Counted from the first letter of the stretch, positions 7,423 through 16,758 are shown. The stretch is 64,000 bases of DNA from JBCCFW01 sp039029535 (GCA_039029535.1 JBCCFW010000020.1:1-64000); one strand, 5' to 3'. A program made the numbers and translations. The notes: a model not told the origin generated them from the sequence alone.

Positions 7423-9545
7423 GCCGGCTTCCCGACTACGGCAGCACCGACTGGGCACCGACGAGCACGTCGTCGACCGAGGCGGCGTCCTCCGGTGACC
7501 GCACCCTGCGCACCGCCGCGGACCTCGAGAACTGCACGCACCAGCGTGGACTGCCCGGCTTCCCGCCCTACCTGCGCGGGCCCCACCCGACGATGTACGC
7601 CGGTCGGCCGTGGACGGTGCGGCAGTACGCGGGCTTCTCCACGGCCGAGGAAAGCAACGCCTTCTACCGTCGCAACCTCGCCGCGGGTCAAACCGGCCTC
7701 TCCATCGCCTTCGACCTCGCCACGCACCGCGGCTACGACTCAGACCACGAACGGGTGACGGGTGACGTCGGGATGGCCGGGGTCGCCATCGACTCGATCC
7801 GCGACATGCGGATCCTCTACGACCGCATCCCCCTCGATCGCACGAGCGTGTCGATGACCATGAACGGCGCCGTGCTGCCGGTGCTCGCGCTGCACGTGGT
7901 CGCCGCAGAGGAGCAGGGCGTCCCCAGCAAGGCACTCGCAGGGACCATCCAGAACGACATCCTCAAGGAGTTCATGGTCCGCAACACCTACATCTATCCG
8001 CCGACGCCCTCGCTGCGGATCATCGGCGACATCTTCGCGCACCTCGCGAGCGAGATGCCGCGCTTCAACGCCATCTCGGTCTCCGGCTACCACATGCAGG
8101 AAGCCGGAGCGACGGCCGACCTCGAGCTCGGTTACACCCTCGCTGACGGTCTCGAGTACCTGCGCACCGGCACGGGAGCCGGGCTGGCCATCGACGCCTT
8201 CGCCCCCCGCGTCTCGTTCTTCTGGGGCGTGGGGATGCGCTTCCTCACCGAGGTCGCCAAGCTCCGAGCCGGTCGCCTGCTCTGGGGACGCATCGTCTCC
8301 GACTTCTCTCCCGACGACCCGCGCTCGCTCAGTCTCCGCGCCCACGCCCAGACCTCGGGCTGGAGCCTCGCCGCCCGCGACCCACTCAACAACGTCGCGC
8401 GCACCTGCATCGAGGCGCTGGCCGCCACTTGTGGCCACGTGCAGTCGCTGCACACCAACGCCTTCGACGAGGCGCTGGCCCTGCCGTCCGACTTCTCGGC
8501 TCGCCTCGCCCGCGAGACCCAGCTTCAGCTTCAGCAAGAGGCCGGCTTGCTGCGCCCCATCGATCCCTTCGGAGGCTCCTTCGACATCGAGGCCCGCACG
8601 GCCGAGCTCGCCGCTGCTGCCTGGGCGCACGTTCAGGAGGTCGAGGAGCTGGGCGGGATGGCCAAGGCGCTCGAGCGCGGTCTTCCGCAGCGTCGCATCG
8701 AAGAAGCGGCCGCCCGCACCCAGGCCCGCATCGACGGCGGGCGGCAGTCGGTCATCGGCGTGAACCGCTTCCCCCTCGCTCCCGAGGACGAGCCCCCCAT
8801 CGACGTCCTCCGCGTCGACAATCAGAGCGTCCGGGAGGCTCAGCTCGCCCGTATCGCCGAGCTGAAGAAGGAGCGCGACGGTGACGCGGTCGAGCGCGAG
8901 CTCAGCACCCTGACCCACTGCGCCGACTCCGGTGAGGGCAACCTGCTCGAACGCGCGATCGCCGCGGCCCGCGCCGGCGCGACGGTGGGCGAGATCAGCC
9001 TCGCGCTCGAGAAGGTCTACGGACGTCATCGCGCCGAAACTCGTCCGCTGGCCGGCGTCTACGGCGCCGAGCGCGGTGAGGACACCGACGCCCTCACGCG
9101 GGTCCGTCGACGCAGCGCCGAATTCGAGGAGAACGAAGGTCGGCGACCACGCATTCTCGTGGTCAAGCTCGGCCAGGACGGCCACGACCGCGGCGCGAAG
9201 ATCATCGCGACGGGTCTGGCCGATCTCGGCTTCGACGTCGACCTCGGCCCGCTCTTCCAGACCCCCGCCGAGGCCGCCCGGCAGGCGGTGGAGAGCGACG
9301 TCCACCTGGTCGGCGTGTCCTCCTTGGCTGCCGGCCACCGACGCCTGGTCCCGGAGCTCATCGGCGCGCTGTCCGAGGCCGGACGCGACGACATCCCGGT
9401 GGTCGTCGGCGGCGTCGTGCCGCCAGAAGACCACGACCAGCTCCGCGCCGACGGCGTGAGCGCGATCTTCGGGCCCGGCACCGTCCTCACCGATGCCGCC
9501 GACGAGCTCCTCGATCGCCTGGCCGCCCTGAGCACGGGCTCCTGA
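7419..9545 (+). CDS. mutB: Methylmalonyl-CoA mutase large (alpha) subunit
   Basis: 708 residues, the usual length. Active-site Tyr70 (QYAGFSTAEESN) and Arg188 (KEFMVRNTYIYPP) are the pair that selects methylmalonyl-CoA. The C-terminal B12 domain has the Asp587-x-His589-x-x-Gly592 motif, with His589 as the lower axial ligand, and the GGVVPPEDHDQL segment near the end. It is therefore the catalytic, adenosylcobalamin-binding subunit. It overlaps mutA by 4 bp and is followed after 1 bp by the MeaB-type GTPase, giving a mutA-mutB-meaB operon. No methylmalonyl-CoA epimerase is present in the window. Confidence 0.97.
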   Translation: MSRLPDYGSTDWAPTSTSSTEAASSGDRTLRTAADLENCTHQRGLPGFPPYLRGPHPTMYAGRPWTVRQYAGFSTAEESNAFYRRNLAAGQTGLSIAFDLATHRGYDSDHERVTGDVGMAGVAIDSIRDMRILYDRIPLDRTSVSMTMNGAVLPVLALHVVAAEEQGVPSKALAGTIQNDILKEFMVRNTYIYPPTPSLRIIGDIFAHLASEMPRFNAISVSGYHMQEAGATADLELGYTLADGLEYLRTGTGAGLAIDAFAPRVSFFWGVGMRFLTEVAKLRAGRLLWGRIVSDFSPDDPRSLSLRAHAQTSGWSLAARDPLNNVARTCIEALAATCGHVQSLHTNAFDEALALPSDFSARLARETQLQLQQEAGLLRPIDPFGGSFDIEARTAELAAAAWAHVQEVEELGGMAKALERGLPQRRIEEAAARTQARIDGGRQSVIGVNRFPLAPEDEPPIDVLRVDNQSVREAQLARIAELKKERDGDAVERELSTLTHCADSGEGNLLERAIAAARAGATVGEISLALEKVYGRHRAETRPLAGVYGAERGEDTDALTRVRRRSAEFEENEGRRPRILVVKLGQDGHDRGAKIIATGLADLGFDVDLGPLFQTPAEAARQAVESDVHLVGVSSLAAGHRRLVPELIGALSEAGRDDIPVVVGGVVPPEDHDQLRADGVSAIFGPGTVLTDAADELLDRLAALSTGS

Positions 9546-9546
9546 G

Positions 9547-10539
9547 GTGGGGGCCGAGCCCTCACCGCGGGAGCTCGCCGAGGCGTTGGTCGCCGGCGAC
9601 CGTCGAGCCCTGGCTCGCGCCATCACCCTGGTCCAGAGCCGCCGGCCGACGGATCGCGAGCCCTCTCTCGATCTCCTCGACGCTCTCCCGGACACGCCCG
9701 ACGACGCGCACCGTGTCGGCATCTGCGGCCCTCCCGGCGTCGGCAAGAGCTCTCTCATCGAGGCCCTCGGCCGTCACTGGCTCGACGCGGGTGAACGTCT
9801 CGCCGTCCTCGCGATCGACCCCCGGAGCCCCGTCAGCGGCGGCAGCCTCCTGGGCGACGCCACCCGGATGGAAGAGCTCTCCCGACACCCCGACGCCTTC
9901 GTCCGCCCCAGCCCCAGCGCTGGCGACTCGTCGGGCCTGGGTCGGGGAACCCGCGAGTCCGTCCTTCTCTGTGAGGCGGCCGGCTTCTCTCGGGTTCTCC
10001 TCGAGACGGTTGGCGTGGGCCAGGCGGAAGACCGCGTCCGCGGGCTCGTCGACACCCTGGTCCTCCTCGTCCAGCCGGGCGCCGGCGACGAGATCCAGGG
10101 GCTCAAGCGGGGCCTGCTGGAGCTCGCCGATCTGGTCGTCGTGACCAAGGCCGACGGCGACCTGGCGGCGGAGGCCGAGCGCGCCGTCTCCGAGCATCGT
10201 CAGGCCCTCGCTCTCACCAGCTCTCCGCGCTCGGGCTGGGAGCGGCCCCTGCTGTCGGTCAGCGCTCACGAGGCCCGAGGGCTCGGGGCCCTGGCCGACG
10301 GACTGGCCGAGCACCGGACCCACCTCGCCGCGACCGGACGGCTCGCCGCCGGCCGATCCGAACAAGCCGTGTCGGCCCTCCGCTTCGACCTCCGTGAGGC
10401 CCTCTGGGAACGCTTCCTGACCCCCGAGCGCCGGGCCGCCCTGGACCGCCTGAGCACCGAGGTCGCATCCGGATCCCTGTCCCCCGGACGGGCGGTCGCA
10501 CGCCTCCTGGAGAGCGACGAGAGCGCCGAGTCGAGATGA
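9547..10539 (+). CDS. meaB: MeaB/ArgK-type G-protein chaperone of methylmalonyl-CoA mutase
   Basis: 330 residues. P-loop GPPGVGKSS is at 61-69, followed by DPRSPVSGGSLLGDATRM, the ETVGVGQAE switch segment, and TKAD as the base-recognition motif. This is the MeaB/ArgK/MMAA family, which uses GTP to load cofactor onto methylmalonyl-CoA mutase and protect it from inactivation. The GTG start one base after the mutB stop fits co-transcription. Older database names (LAO/AO transport ATPase) for this family are misleading. The mutase context makes the assignment secure. Confidence 0.95.
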   Translation: MGAEPSPRELAEALVAGDRRALARAITLVQSRRPTDREPSLDLLDALPDTPDDAHRVGICGPPGVGKSSLIEALGRHWLDAGERLAVLAIDPRSPVSGGSLLGDATRMEELSRHPDAFVRPSPSAGDSSGLGRGTRESVLLCEAAGFSRVLLETVGVGQAEDRVRGLVDTLVLLVQPGAGDEIQGLKRGLLELADLVVVTKADGDLAAEAERAVSEHRQALALTSSPRSGWERPLLSVSAHEARGLGALADGLAEHRTHLAATGRLAAGRSEQAVSALRFDLREALWERFLTPERRAALDRLSTEVASGSLSPGRAVARLLESDESAESR

Positions 10540-10891
10540 CTCACGGCTGCTCGTGCGGGTCTTGGGGTCCAGGGGGTCTCCAACTGCCGTCGCGAACCCA
10601 AGCCTGACTAGAAAAAGCGGGGGCTGACGATGAGGGTCAAGTCACTGTCATTCAAGGACTTGTCTAGAGGTGACAGAACTCGAACCCTAGAAAAGTCGAC
10701 AAGAACACATGGCTGGGCCCGGGAAAGCGGCCCTACACTTGGAGGAACCATCCGTCTTGACTTCGGTCTGACCACAGGTCAGTCGCCTCTCGGCCGTCGG
10801 TGTCCCGGTGCATCGGGCATTGGCCCTGGGGAAGCCCTCGATTGGGGGCCGGCGACTGATCCGGGTCAGCCGGGAAGTTCGAGGAGAATCC
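10540..10891 (+). promoter_or_regulatory. Leader region of the large secreted protein
   Basis: 352 bp between meaB and the next gene, with no credible ORF. It contains a compact set of complementary segments at 10633-10688 (listed separately), a small inverted repeat CTGACC-aca-GGTCAG at 10768-10782, and GAGGAG at 10881-10886 as the ribosome-binding site for ATG 10892. It probably carries the promoter and 5' UTR of the secreted protein. No sigma-70 promoter could be named with confidence. Confidence 0.5.
10633..10688 (+). ncRNA. Candidate pseudoknotted RNA element in the 5' leader
   Basis: Three pairs of complementary blocks fit in 56 bases. AGGGT (10633-10637) pairs with ACCCT (10684-10688). 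CAAGTC (10638-10643) pairs with GACTTG (10657-10662). CTGTCA (10645-10650) pairs with TGACAG (10671-10676). The last two cross each other, the geometry of an H-type pseudoknot closed by the outer pair. It does not match any riboswitch or ribozyme consensus I know. Short stems can arise by chance, so this is a weak candidate. Confidence 0.25.
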
Positions 10892-13800
10892 ATGTGTAGA
10901 CGTCTGACCTCATCCTGCCTCGTGGCCCTCCTGGGCTTCGCACTGGGCTGCGGGGTGGCTTCGGCGACTGATAACCTCACCGCCCTCCAGCAGAAGCCCG
11001 ATCAGCAGGCCTTCATCATTTCCGCCTTGATGCGCGCTGGGCTCTACGACGCCCGGTTTGCTCAGGAACTCAACGACCAGCTTGCTCGCGAGGGTGCCCT
11101 CGGTGACGAGATGCTGATCAAGCTCCGCGACATGACCCCCGAGGGCATGTTCGAGCGTCTCTGGGGCATCACGCTCGAGGACAAGAAGAAGATCGACGGC
11201 GAGCGCCGGTTCCAGGACTGGTCGCGTCAGTGGAACGGTCGTCCGGGCCAGCGTCAGGTTCACACCCCGCGCACCCGTTCGGACGAAGCCCGCACCGCCG
11301 GCGACCAGAACTTCCGCACCAACCGTGCCGACCGTCGTGGCAGCCGCCGCGGCAACGTTCGTGAGATCACCTCCGATCTTCTCGAGCAGCACGGCGTGGA
11401 GGCGAACGACACGTGCGCGACCGCCACTGTCGTGACCCTGGTGGCTGACGGGTCGACCCAGACCTTCAGCGGCAACACCTGCGACTCCACCGACGACGCC
11501 ACGCCGTTCTGCGGCACGGGCGACTCGGCCAACGGCGATGTCTGGTTCACCTTCGAGGGCACCGGCACCGACGTGACCGCCAGCCTTTGCAACTCCGGCG
11601 ACGACTGTGGCGGCGGCCTCTTCGACACCAAGATCCAGGTGTTCAGCGGCAGCTGTGGCGCGCTCGTTTGTGAAGTCGGCAACGACGACGCGGCGTGCGG
11701 CGGCCTCAAGTCCGAGGTCACCCTCGCCACGACCGCGGGCACCGACTACTTCGTCGTGGTCTTCGGCTTCGGCACCGACGAGGGCGACTACGTCCTCGAT
11801 CTCACGGCCGACATGGCCGGCCCCGGCGTCACCCCGCGTGACGGTGGTGAGAACTGCTCCGACGCCGTCAGCCTCGACGACCTCGGTCTCCCCCTCACCG
11901 TCTCCGGCTCCACCACTGGCGCCGACGACTCCGACCCCAACGAGAACACCGGCTGTGGCACGACCGACGGCGGCCCGGGCGTCTGGTACTCCATCACGGG
12001 TACTGGCACGACCCTCAACCTGTCGACCTGCAACGATGCCGACTTCGACACCAAGCTCCGCGTCCATTGCGGCGACTGTGATGCCCTCGCCTGCGTCGGC
12101 GGCAACGACGACACCGGCGGTTGCGCTGGCTTCACGACCGAGCTCGACGTCTGCACCGAGGCCGGTGAGACCTACCTGGTCCTCGTCTTCGGCTTCGGCA
12201 CGGCGGCTGGCGACTACAACCTGACCATCGAAGACTCCGGCGTGTCCTGCACGTCCGGCGTGAACTGCTTCCCGGTTCCGCCGCCGAACGACGATTGCCC
12301 CGACGCGATCGACCTCGGCGACCTCACCGCCGGCCCCGTCACGGTCATGGGCGACACCAGCCTGGCCAACGACACCGGCACGGCCGAGGAAACGGCTGAC
12401 GACGGCTGCTCCGGCGGTCTCCACGCCGCTCCTGGCGTCTGGTACACCTTCATGGGTACCGGCAACACGGTCAACTTCAACGCGTGTGACACGGGCGGCC
12501 ACGACAGTGACCTCCTGCTGTTCTGCGGCGCCTGCGACGACCTCAACTGCGTCGCCGGTACCGACGGTGGCCCGAGCTGCCCCGGCTTCAACGCCGAGCT
12601 CGACGCCTGCACGGTTGCTGGTGAGCAGTACTTCCTGCTCGTCGACGGCTTCGGCGCTGCCGATGTCGGCACCTTCACGCTGACCGTCACCGACTCCGGT
12701 GTTGCGTGCAGCAGCTCCTGTGGTCCTCCCGAGAACGACGACTGCGCCACCCCGCTCGAGCTCGAGTTCGGCGTGCCCGTCACTCAGGAGAACACGCAGG
12801 CGACCGTGGTTGCCCCCGAGGACGTTCCCGGCTGCGGCGGCATCCTTGGCCCGTTCACGACCGACGCTTCGCTCTGGTACTCGATCACTGCGCCTCCGAC
12901 CCCGGCTCCGACCGGCACTCAGATCACTGCTTCGACCTGCGGTTCCCCGCTCGACACCCAGATGACCGTCATCTGCGGCACGTGCGATGAGCCCATCTGC
13001 ATCGAGGGCAGCGACGACGATTGCGGTCTCCAGACCGAGATCACCTGGTGTGCGCAGCCCAACGCCACGTACTTCATCCAGGTCCTGGGTTGGTTCGGTG
13101 GCCGCGGCGAGTGGACCATCACCGTGACCGACGACGGCCCGTGTGAAGGCTACGTCGAGTGCATTCCCGAGGGCGCTTGCTGCATGCAGGACACCTCCTG
13201 CTCCATCCAGCAGGAAGCCATCTGTGATGCGATGGGCGGCCGCTGGTTCGGCGACGACTCTGACTGCTCCGCGTCCATGGTTGCTGGCGACTCCCTCCCG
13301 GCGTCGCTCGCGATTCCCGACAACGGCGGCATCAGCGACACGATCACCATGGGCGCTTCGTTCCAGGTGACCGACGTCGACGTCCGTCTCGACATCAGCC
13401 ACACCTGGGTTGGTGACCTCGTCATCACCCTGAGCCACGCTGGCACGAACGTGACCCTCATCGACCGGATGGGCTCGCCGCCGCTGACCTTCGGCTGCGA
13501 CCAGGACAACCTCGACATCACTCTCGACGACGCTGCTGCGGATCCGATCGAGAGCCAGTGTGAGGCCAACCTCTCCGGCACCTTCTCGCCCAACGGTTCG
13601 CTGGCCGACTTCAACGGCCTCGACTCCGCTGGCGACTGGACCCTGACCATCACCGACAACGCTGGCGGCGACACTGGCTCGCTGAACGGCTGGGCGCTCG
13701 TGTTCCCGGCTGAGTTCACCACCTGTGTCCCGGCCTCCTGCGACGGCGATCGTTGGGAGACCACGTTCAACGGCGTCCCGCTCATCGAGGGTGACGTCAT

Positions 13801-14266
13801 GGCCAACCAGATCTGGGGCGCCGGCATCTCCAACGCCGCTGGCCTGGACATCGTTGCCTACGACACCACCGCTGGTGGCGCTGGTTGTGACGACGACCTC
13901 GAGACGATCGACGACGGCAACGTCCTCGTCGTCAACGAGGACGGCACGGACGAGGGCGACCCGCCCTGTCTGCCCGCCGACGATCGTCGCTTCGGCGGCC
14001 GCATCGACGTCAACTTCTACGTCCAGCGTGATGTCGACTCGGTCGAGATCTACGACTCTGACGAGCCCGGCGGCCTCATCGTCGGCTTCGACGACGGTGG
14101 TGGATTCGTCTGCGCCATCCAGATCCCCGTGGGCCTGGACGGTGAGACCTCGACGGTCATGACCCCCGACTGCTTGGGCGTGCAGACGCTGCAGATCGTC
14201 CTGGCCGGCTCCGGCGCGGTCCAGGCCATCAACTGCGACGACGCTGCCACGGCGACCCTGCCGTAA
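10892..14266 (+). CDS. Large secreted repeat protein with P-domain
   Basis: 1124 residues. ATG 10892 was chosen for its GAGGAG site and because it gives a signal peptide (MCRRLTSSCLVALLGFALGC..., cleavage near VASA, or a lipoprotein cysteine). After an N-terminal helical region of about 150 residues come four repeats of roughly 135 residues (about nt 11404-11810, 11847-12236, 12289-12693, 12733-13137). Each has N-D-x-C, a W-Y/F-T/S-F/I motif, paired cysteines and a final GDY/GTF strand, like bacterial pre-peptidase C-terminal beta-sandwiches. A Cys-rich GACCM...C motif (about 13170-13270), a proprotein-convertase P-domain (about 13285-13710, containing DVDVRLDISHTWVGDL) and a C-terminal beta domain follow. 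No catalytic domain is visible. It is probably a cell-surface adhesion or binding protein stabilised by disulfides. It stands alone with its own leader and terminator. Confidence 0.85.
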   Translation: MCRRLTSSCLVALLGFALGCGVASATDNLTALQQKPDQQAFIISALMRAGLYDARFAQELNDQLAREGALGDEMLIKLRDMTPEGMFERLWGITLEDKKKIDGERRFQDWSRQWNGRPGQRQVHTPRTRSDEARTAGDQNFRTNRADRRGSRRGNVREITSDLLEQHGVEANDTCATATVVTLVADGSTQTFSGNTCDSTDDATPFCGTGDSANGDVWFTFEGTGTDVTASLCNSGDDCGGGLFDTKIQVFSGSCGALVCEVGNDDAACGGLKSEVTLATTAGTDYFVVVFGFGTDEGDYVLDLTADMAGPGVTPRDGGENCSDAVSLDDLGLPLTVSGSTTGADDSDPNENTGCGTTDGGPGVWYSITGTGTTLNLSTCNDADFDTKLRVHCGDCDALACVGGNDDTGGCAGFTTELDVCTEAGETYLVLVFGFGTAAGDYNLTIEDSGVSCTSGVNCFPVPPPNDDCPDAIDLGDLTAGPVTVMGDTSLANDTGTAEETADDGCSGGLHAAPGVWYTFMGTGNTVNFNACDTGGHDSDLLLFCGACDDLNCVAGTDGGPSCPGFNAELDACTVAGEQYFLLVDGFGAADVGTFTLTVTDSGVACSSSCGPPENDDCATPLELEFGVPVTQENTQATVVAPEDVPGCGGILGPFTTDASLWYSITAPPTPAPTGTQITASTCGSPLDTQMTVICGTCDEPICIEGSDDDCGLQTEITWCAQPNATYFIQVLGWFGGRGEWTITVTDDGPCEGYVECIPEGACCMQDTSCSIQQEAICDAMGGRWFGDDSDCSASMVAGDSLPASLAIPDNGGISDTITMGASFQVTDVDVRLDISHTWVGDLVITLSHAGTNVTLIDRMGSPPLTFGCDQDNLDITLDDAAADPIESQCEANLSGTFSPNGSLADFNGLDSAGDWTLTITDNAGGDTGSLNGWALVFPAEFTTCVPASCDGDRWETTFNGVPLIEGDVMANQIWGAGISNAAGLDIVAYDTTAGGAGCDDDLETIDDGNVLVVNEDGTDEGDPPCLPADDRRFGGRIDVNFYVQRDVDSVEIYDSDEPGGLIVGFDDGGGFVCAIQIPVGLDGETSTVMTPDCLGVQTLQIVLAGSGAVQAINCDDAATATLP

Positions 14267-14275
14267 CAGTGTTCT

Positions 14276-14342
14276 CGAGCGGTCCTCCTTCGGGATGACC
14301 GCTCGCACTTGAAGGGCTCGCTCCTCACGGGGCGGGCCCTTC
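14276..14342 (+). terminator. Double hairpin terminator after the secreted protein
   Basis: The first stem is CGAGCGGTC (14276-14284) with GACCGCTCG (14297-14305), a 9-bp perfect match. The second stem is GAAGGGC (14311-14317) with GCCCTTC (14336-14342), followed by TCGTTT. Position just after the TAA at 14264-14266 supports transcription termination. Confidence 0.7.
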
Positions 14343-14677
14343 TCGTTTCTGGCCCGGACCATTCGCGAGTCTTCGGCTGCGTGCCCTGACCTGCTGCCTG
14401 CGAAGGACGCACTGGCCCCGCGACGACGCGGATCAATCGCTCGCTTCCGTGAACGAGACGACTGGCGCCGACCCTTCGACTGAACGACTCTCCACTCGAC
14501 CGCGGCGAGGCCGAGCGGCGTGTCGAACGTCACGGCAAGCACCCCCAGTCACTCGCTCGTCTTCGTCGCGGTCACCTCCCTCCTTCTCGGCCCGGCCCTG
14601 GCTCTCCGCTAGACTCCCTTCCCGTCGAGGCCCACCACGACCGTTCGTCTCTCGATGGTCTCGACGCGAGACCCGCC
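14343..14677. other. Intergenic region upstream of folP, nothing recognised
   Basis: About 335 bp without a convincing gene, repeat or named regulatory site. The only small frame of note is GTG 14520 to TAG 14612, a 30-residue hydrophobic peptide without a clear ribosome-binding site. It presumably contains the folP promoter. Confidence 0.4.
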
Positions 14678-15493
14678 GTGACCCCCGAGCTCTTCGGCAT
14701 CCTCAACCTGACCCGGGACTCCTTCTCCGACGGCGGGAGCTACCTGGAGCCCGCCGACGCCCTGGCTCACGCCCGGCGTCTCGTGGCCGGCGGCGCCGCG
14801 ATCCTCGATGTCGGGGCCGAGTCCACCCATCCCGACTCGGAGGACGTCGACGCCGAGGAAGAGCTCCGACGCCTCCGTCCCGTGGTCGAGACGCTGCTCT
14901 CCGACGGGCTGGTCGTCTCGATCGACACCTGCAAGCCCGAGGTCATGGCGGAGATGGCCGCCCTCGGCGTCCACTTCATCAACGACGTCGACGGCTTCCG
15001 CGCCGAGGCGAGCTGGGAGGCCGTCGCGGACTCGGACTGCCGGCTCGTCGCCATGCACAGCCTCGCGGCCGGAGGCCGCGCCGACCGCGACGCCGAGGAC
15101 GAGCTCGCCATCCTCGAGCGCATCGAGACCTTCGCCACCGAGCTGGTCCAGCGCGCCGAAGAATGCGGCGTCGCCCGCGAGCGTCTGATCCTCGATCCGG
15201 GGATGGGCTTCTTCCTCGGCTCGCGCGTCGAGACGAGCTGCACCGTGCTCGCGGGCCTCCCGAGGCTCCGCGCGCTCGGTCTCCCCCTGCTGGTCTCGAC
15301 CTCACGGAAGTCGTTCCTCGGTCAGCTCACCGGTCGCGAGGTCGCCGAGCGGGGGCCGGCCACCCTCGCTTCGGAGCTCCACGCGGCGCGGTCCGGAGTC
15401 GACTACATTCGAACCCACGACCCGGCCGCGCTCACCGATGCGCTGACCGTCTGGCGCGCGCTCGACGCCGCCGGCACCCACGATCCGACATGA
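14678..15493 (+). CDS. folP: Dihydropteroate synthase
   Basis: 271 residues with a TIM-barrel pterin-binding fold. The signatures are GILNLTRDSFSDGG (substrate loop), LDVGAESTHP, SIDTCKPEVM, FINDVDGF, LDPGMGFF and STSRKSFLG near the end. It condenses 6-hydroxymethyl-pterin diphosphate with p-aminobenzoate in folate synthesis. The GTG start at 14678 gives a protein beginning directly at the first conserved strand. The stop overlaps the next gene (ATGA), which suggests co-translation with an unknown secreted protein. No other folate genes are adjacent. Confidence 0.93.
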   Translation: MTPELFGILNLTRDSFSDGGSYLEPADALAHARRLVAGGAAILDVGAESTHPDSEDVDAEEELRRLRPVVETLLSDGLVVSIDTCKPEVMAEMAALGVHFINDVDGFRAEASWEAVADSDCRLVAMHSLAAGGRADRDAEDELAILERIETFATELVQRAEECGVARERLILDPGMGFFLGSRVETSCTVLAGLPRLRALGLPLLVSTSRKSFLGQLTGREVAERGPATLASELHAARSGVDYIRTHDPAALTDALTVWRALDAAGTHDPT

Positions 15494-16758
15494 GTCTTCC
15501 CTACTCGCCTCGACCCACCCGACTCGTCACCGCCCTCGCGGTCCTCGCGCTGGGCGCGGCTGCCCTCTCGGACGGCGCACGAGCGGAGCCGACGAGCTTC
15601 GTGGTGGCGAGCACCGACGACCGCCTCGTCGTCACCCACCCGTCGCTCGAGCAAGCCGACGAGGCCCGGGACTTGCTCACCCGGCTCGAGAACCTCGACG
15701 CTCGTCTCGCCAGTCGCTTCGGCTTCCCGCTCCTGCCCGGCTCGCTGCACTTCCACGTCCGCCCGGAGTCGACCGAGACCGACGACGACCGCATCCACCT
15801 GGTCGTTCCCCGAAACGAGCAGTCACTCATCCTGCTGGCCGAGCTCACGCGCTTGCGGGCTCGGGCGAGCCTCGAGCCCCACCTCGGGCGCCAGCCGAAC
15901 GCGAAGGACTGGCTCGGAGGACTGTCGGAGCTCGCCGCGCTCATGACCTTCGAGGGCGACGACCCTCAGCTCCGTCGCCGCTGGCTCGGAGAGCGAGCCC
16001 GCATCATGCTGGCCTCTCGCGAAGGTTCCGCCGAGTCCGCGCGCTCGCGTGAGGTCCGAGCTCTCGCTGCCTGGCTCCGCGACCCTCCCGAGCCTGGCTT
16101 CCTCGTCGGCCTCACCTGCCGTCTCCGCACCGGCCGAGGCCACGGAGCGACGGGCCCCGACGGTGCCGCGCGCACCCTCCTCCTCCCTCGCGAGGAGGCC
16201 TTGCGGCAACTGCTGGCTTCCGCCGACCGCCCTCCGCGCTCACCAGCACGACTCGCCAGCGACACGAGCGAAGTGCTGCGAGCCTGGGCCCCGGCGACCG
16301 AGAGCTGGACCTTCGAGGCTGCCCGCGGTGAAGGCGAGCTCCACGTGCTCAGCGAGGAGCTCACCTTCTGCAAGTTCCAACTTCGCGGTGACCAGGGTGA
16401 CGCCGAGGCGATCTTCGAGCTCGCGGTGGATGACGAGGCCCGAGCACGCCTCGCCGGTAGCTCGGGCCTGGGCCTCGACATCGGCGGGGGTCACGACACC
16501 CACCTTCGCTTCGCCGTCCAGGTCGCGCTCGACGACGGACCGCTCGCCTGGCTGGACGTGCCGCTCTTTCACGCCGAGCTCCCAGCCCCCCGCGAGATCG
16601 CCTGGGGAGAGCTCTTGCCCACCGACGACGGCGCCTGCCCGGGCGACGTGAAACCCGAGCGCGTGCGCAGGTTGCGGGTGAGCGCGACGGCCACCAAGGG
16701 GCGTCACGTCCGCAGTCGGATCTTTCTCGGCGCGCTCCGCGTGCTGGGCTCGCGCTAG
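15490..16758 (+). CDS. Secreted protein of unknown function, coupled to folP
   Basis: 422 residues with a clear signal peptide (LVTALAVLALGAAALSDGARA). No recognised family. The region at about residues 20-120 (VTHPSLEQADEARDLLTRLENLDARL, then an Asp-rich turn) resembles the start of putative peptidase-like or DUF-type secreted proteins, but no HExxH or other catalytic motif was found. The C-terminal part is a predicted beta-rich domain (GELHVLSEELTFCKFQLRGDQGDAEAIFEL). Overlap of 4 bp with folP indicates translational coupling. It converges with the glutaminyl cyclase gene 13 bp downstream. Confidence 0.7.
   Translation: MSLPYSPRPTRLVTALAVLALGAAALSDGARAEPTSFVVASTDDRLVVTHPSLEQADEARDLLTRLENLDARLASRFGFPLLPGSLHFHVRPESTETDDDRIHLVVPRNEQSLILLAELTRLRARASLEPHLGRQPNAKDWLGGLSELAALMTFEGDDPQLRRRWLGERARIMLASREGSAESARSREVRALAAWLRDPPEPGFLVGLTCRLRTGRGHGATGPDGAARTLLLPREEALRQLLASADRPPRSPARLASDTSEVLRAWAPATESWTFEAARGEGELHVLSEELTFCKFQLRGDQGDAEAIFELAVDDEARARLAGSSGLGLDIGGGHDTHLRFAVQVALDDGPLAWLDVPLFHAELPAPREIAWGELLPTDDGACPGDVKPERVRRLRVSATATKGRHVRSRIFLGALRVLGSR

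Noticed and set aside
4621..7935. Minus-strand ORF of 1104 residues opposite the membrane proteins and mutA
   Set aside because: It lies antisense to well supported genes, has low-complexity Arg/Gly/Ala-rich composition, and arises from high third-position G+C.
10670..10700. tRNA T-arm-like sequence on the minus strand near 10676-10688 (GGGTTCGAGTTC)
   Set aside because: No acceptor stem, D-arm or anticodon stem can be built around it, so it is not a tRNA or tmRNA part.
10617..10700. Hammerhead-ribozyme-like CTGACGA followed by GAAA
   Set aside because: The required stem I and stem III pairings around these motifs could not be found, so the match is likely accidental.
10910..14542. Minus-strand ORF of 1210 residues opposite the secreted repeat protein
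   Set aside because: The sense protein has a signal peptide, recognisable repeats and a P-domain. The antisense frame is a GC-driven shadow without homology.
14520..14612. Thirty-residue hydrophobic peptide with GTG start
   Set aside because: No ribosome-binding site, no conserved motif and only chance-level length, so not called as a gene.
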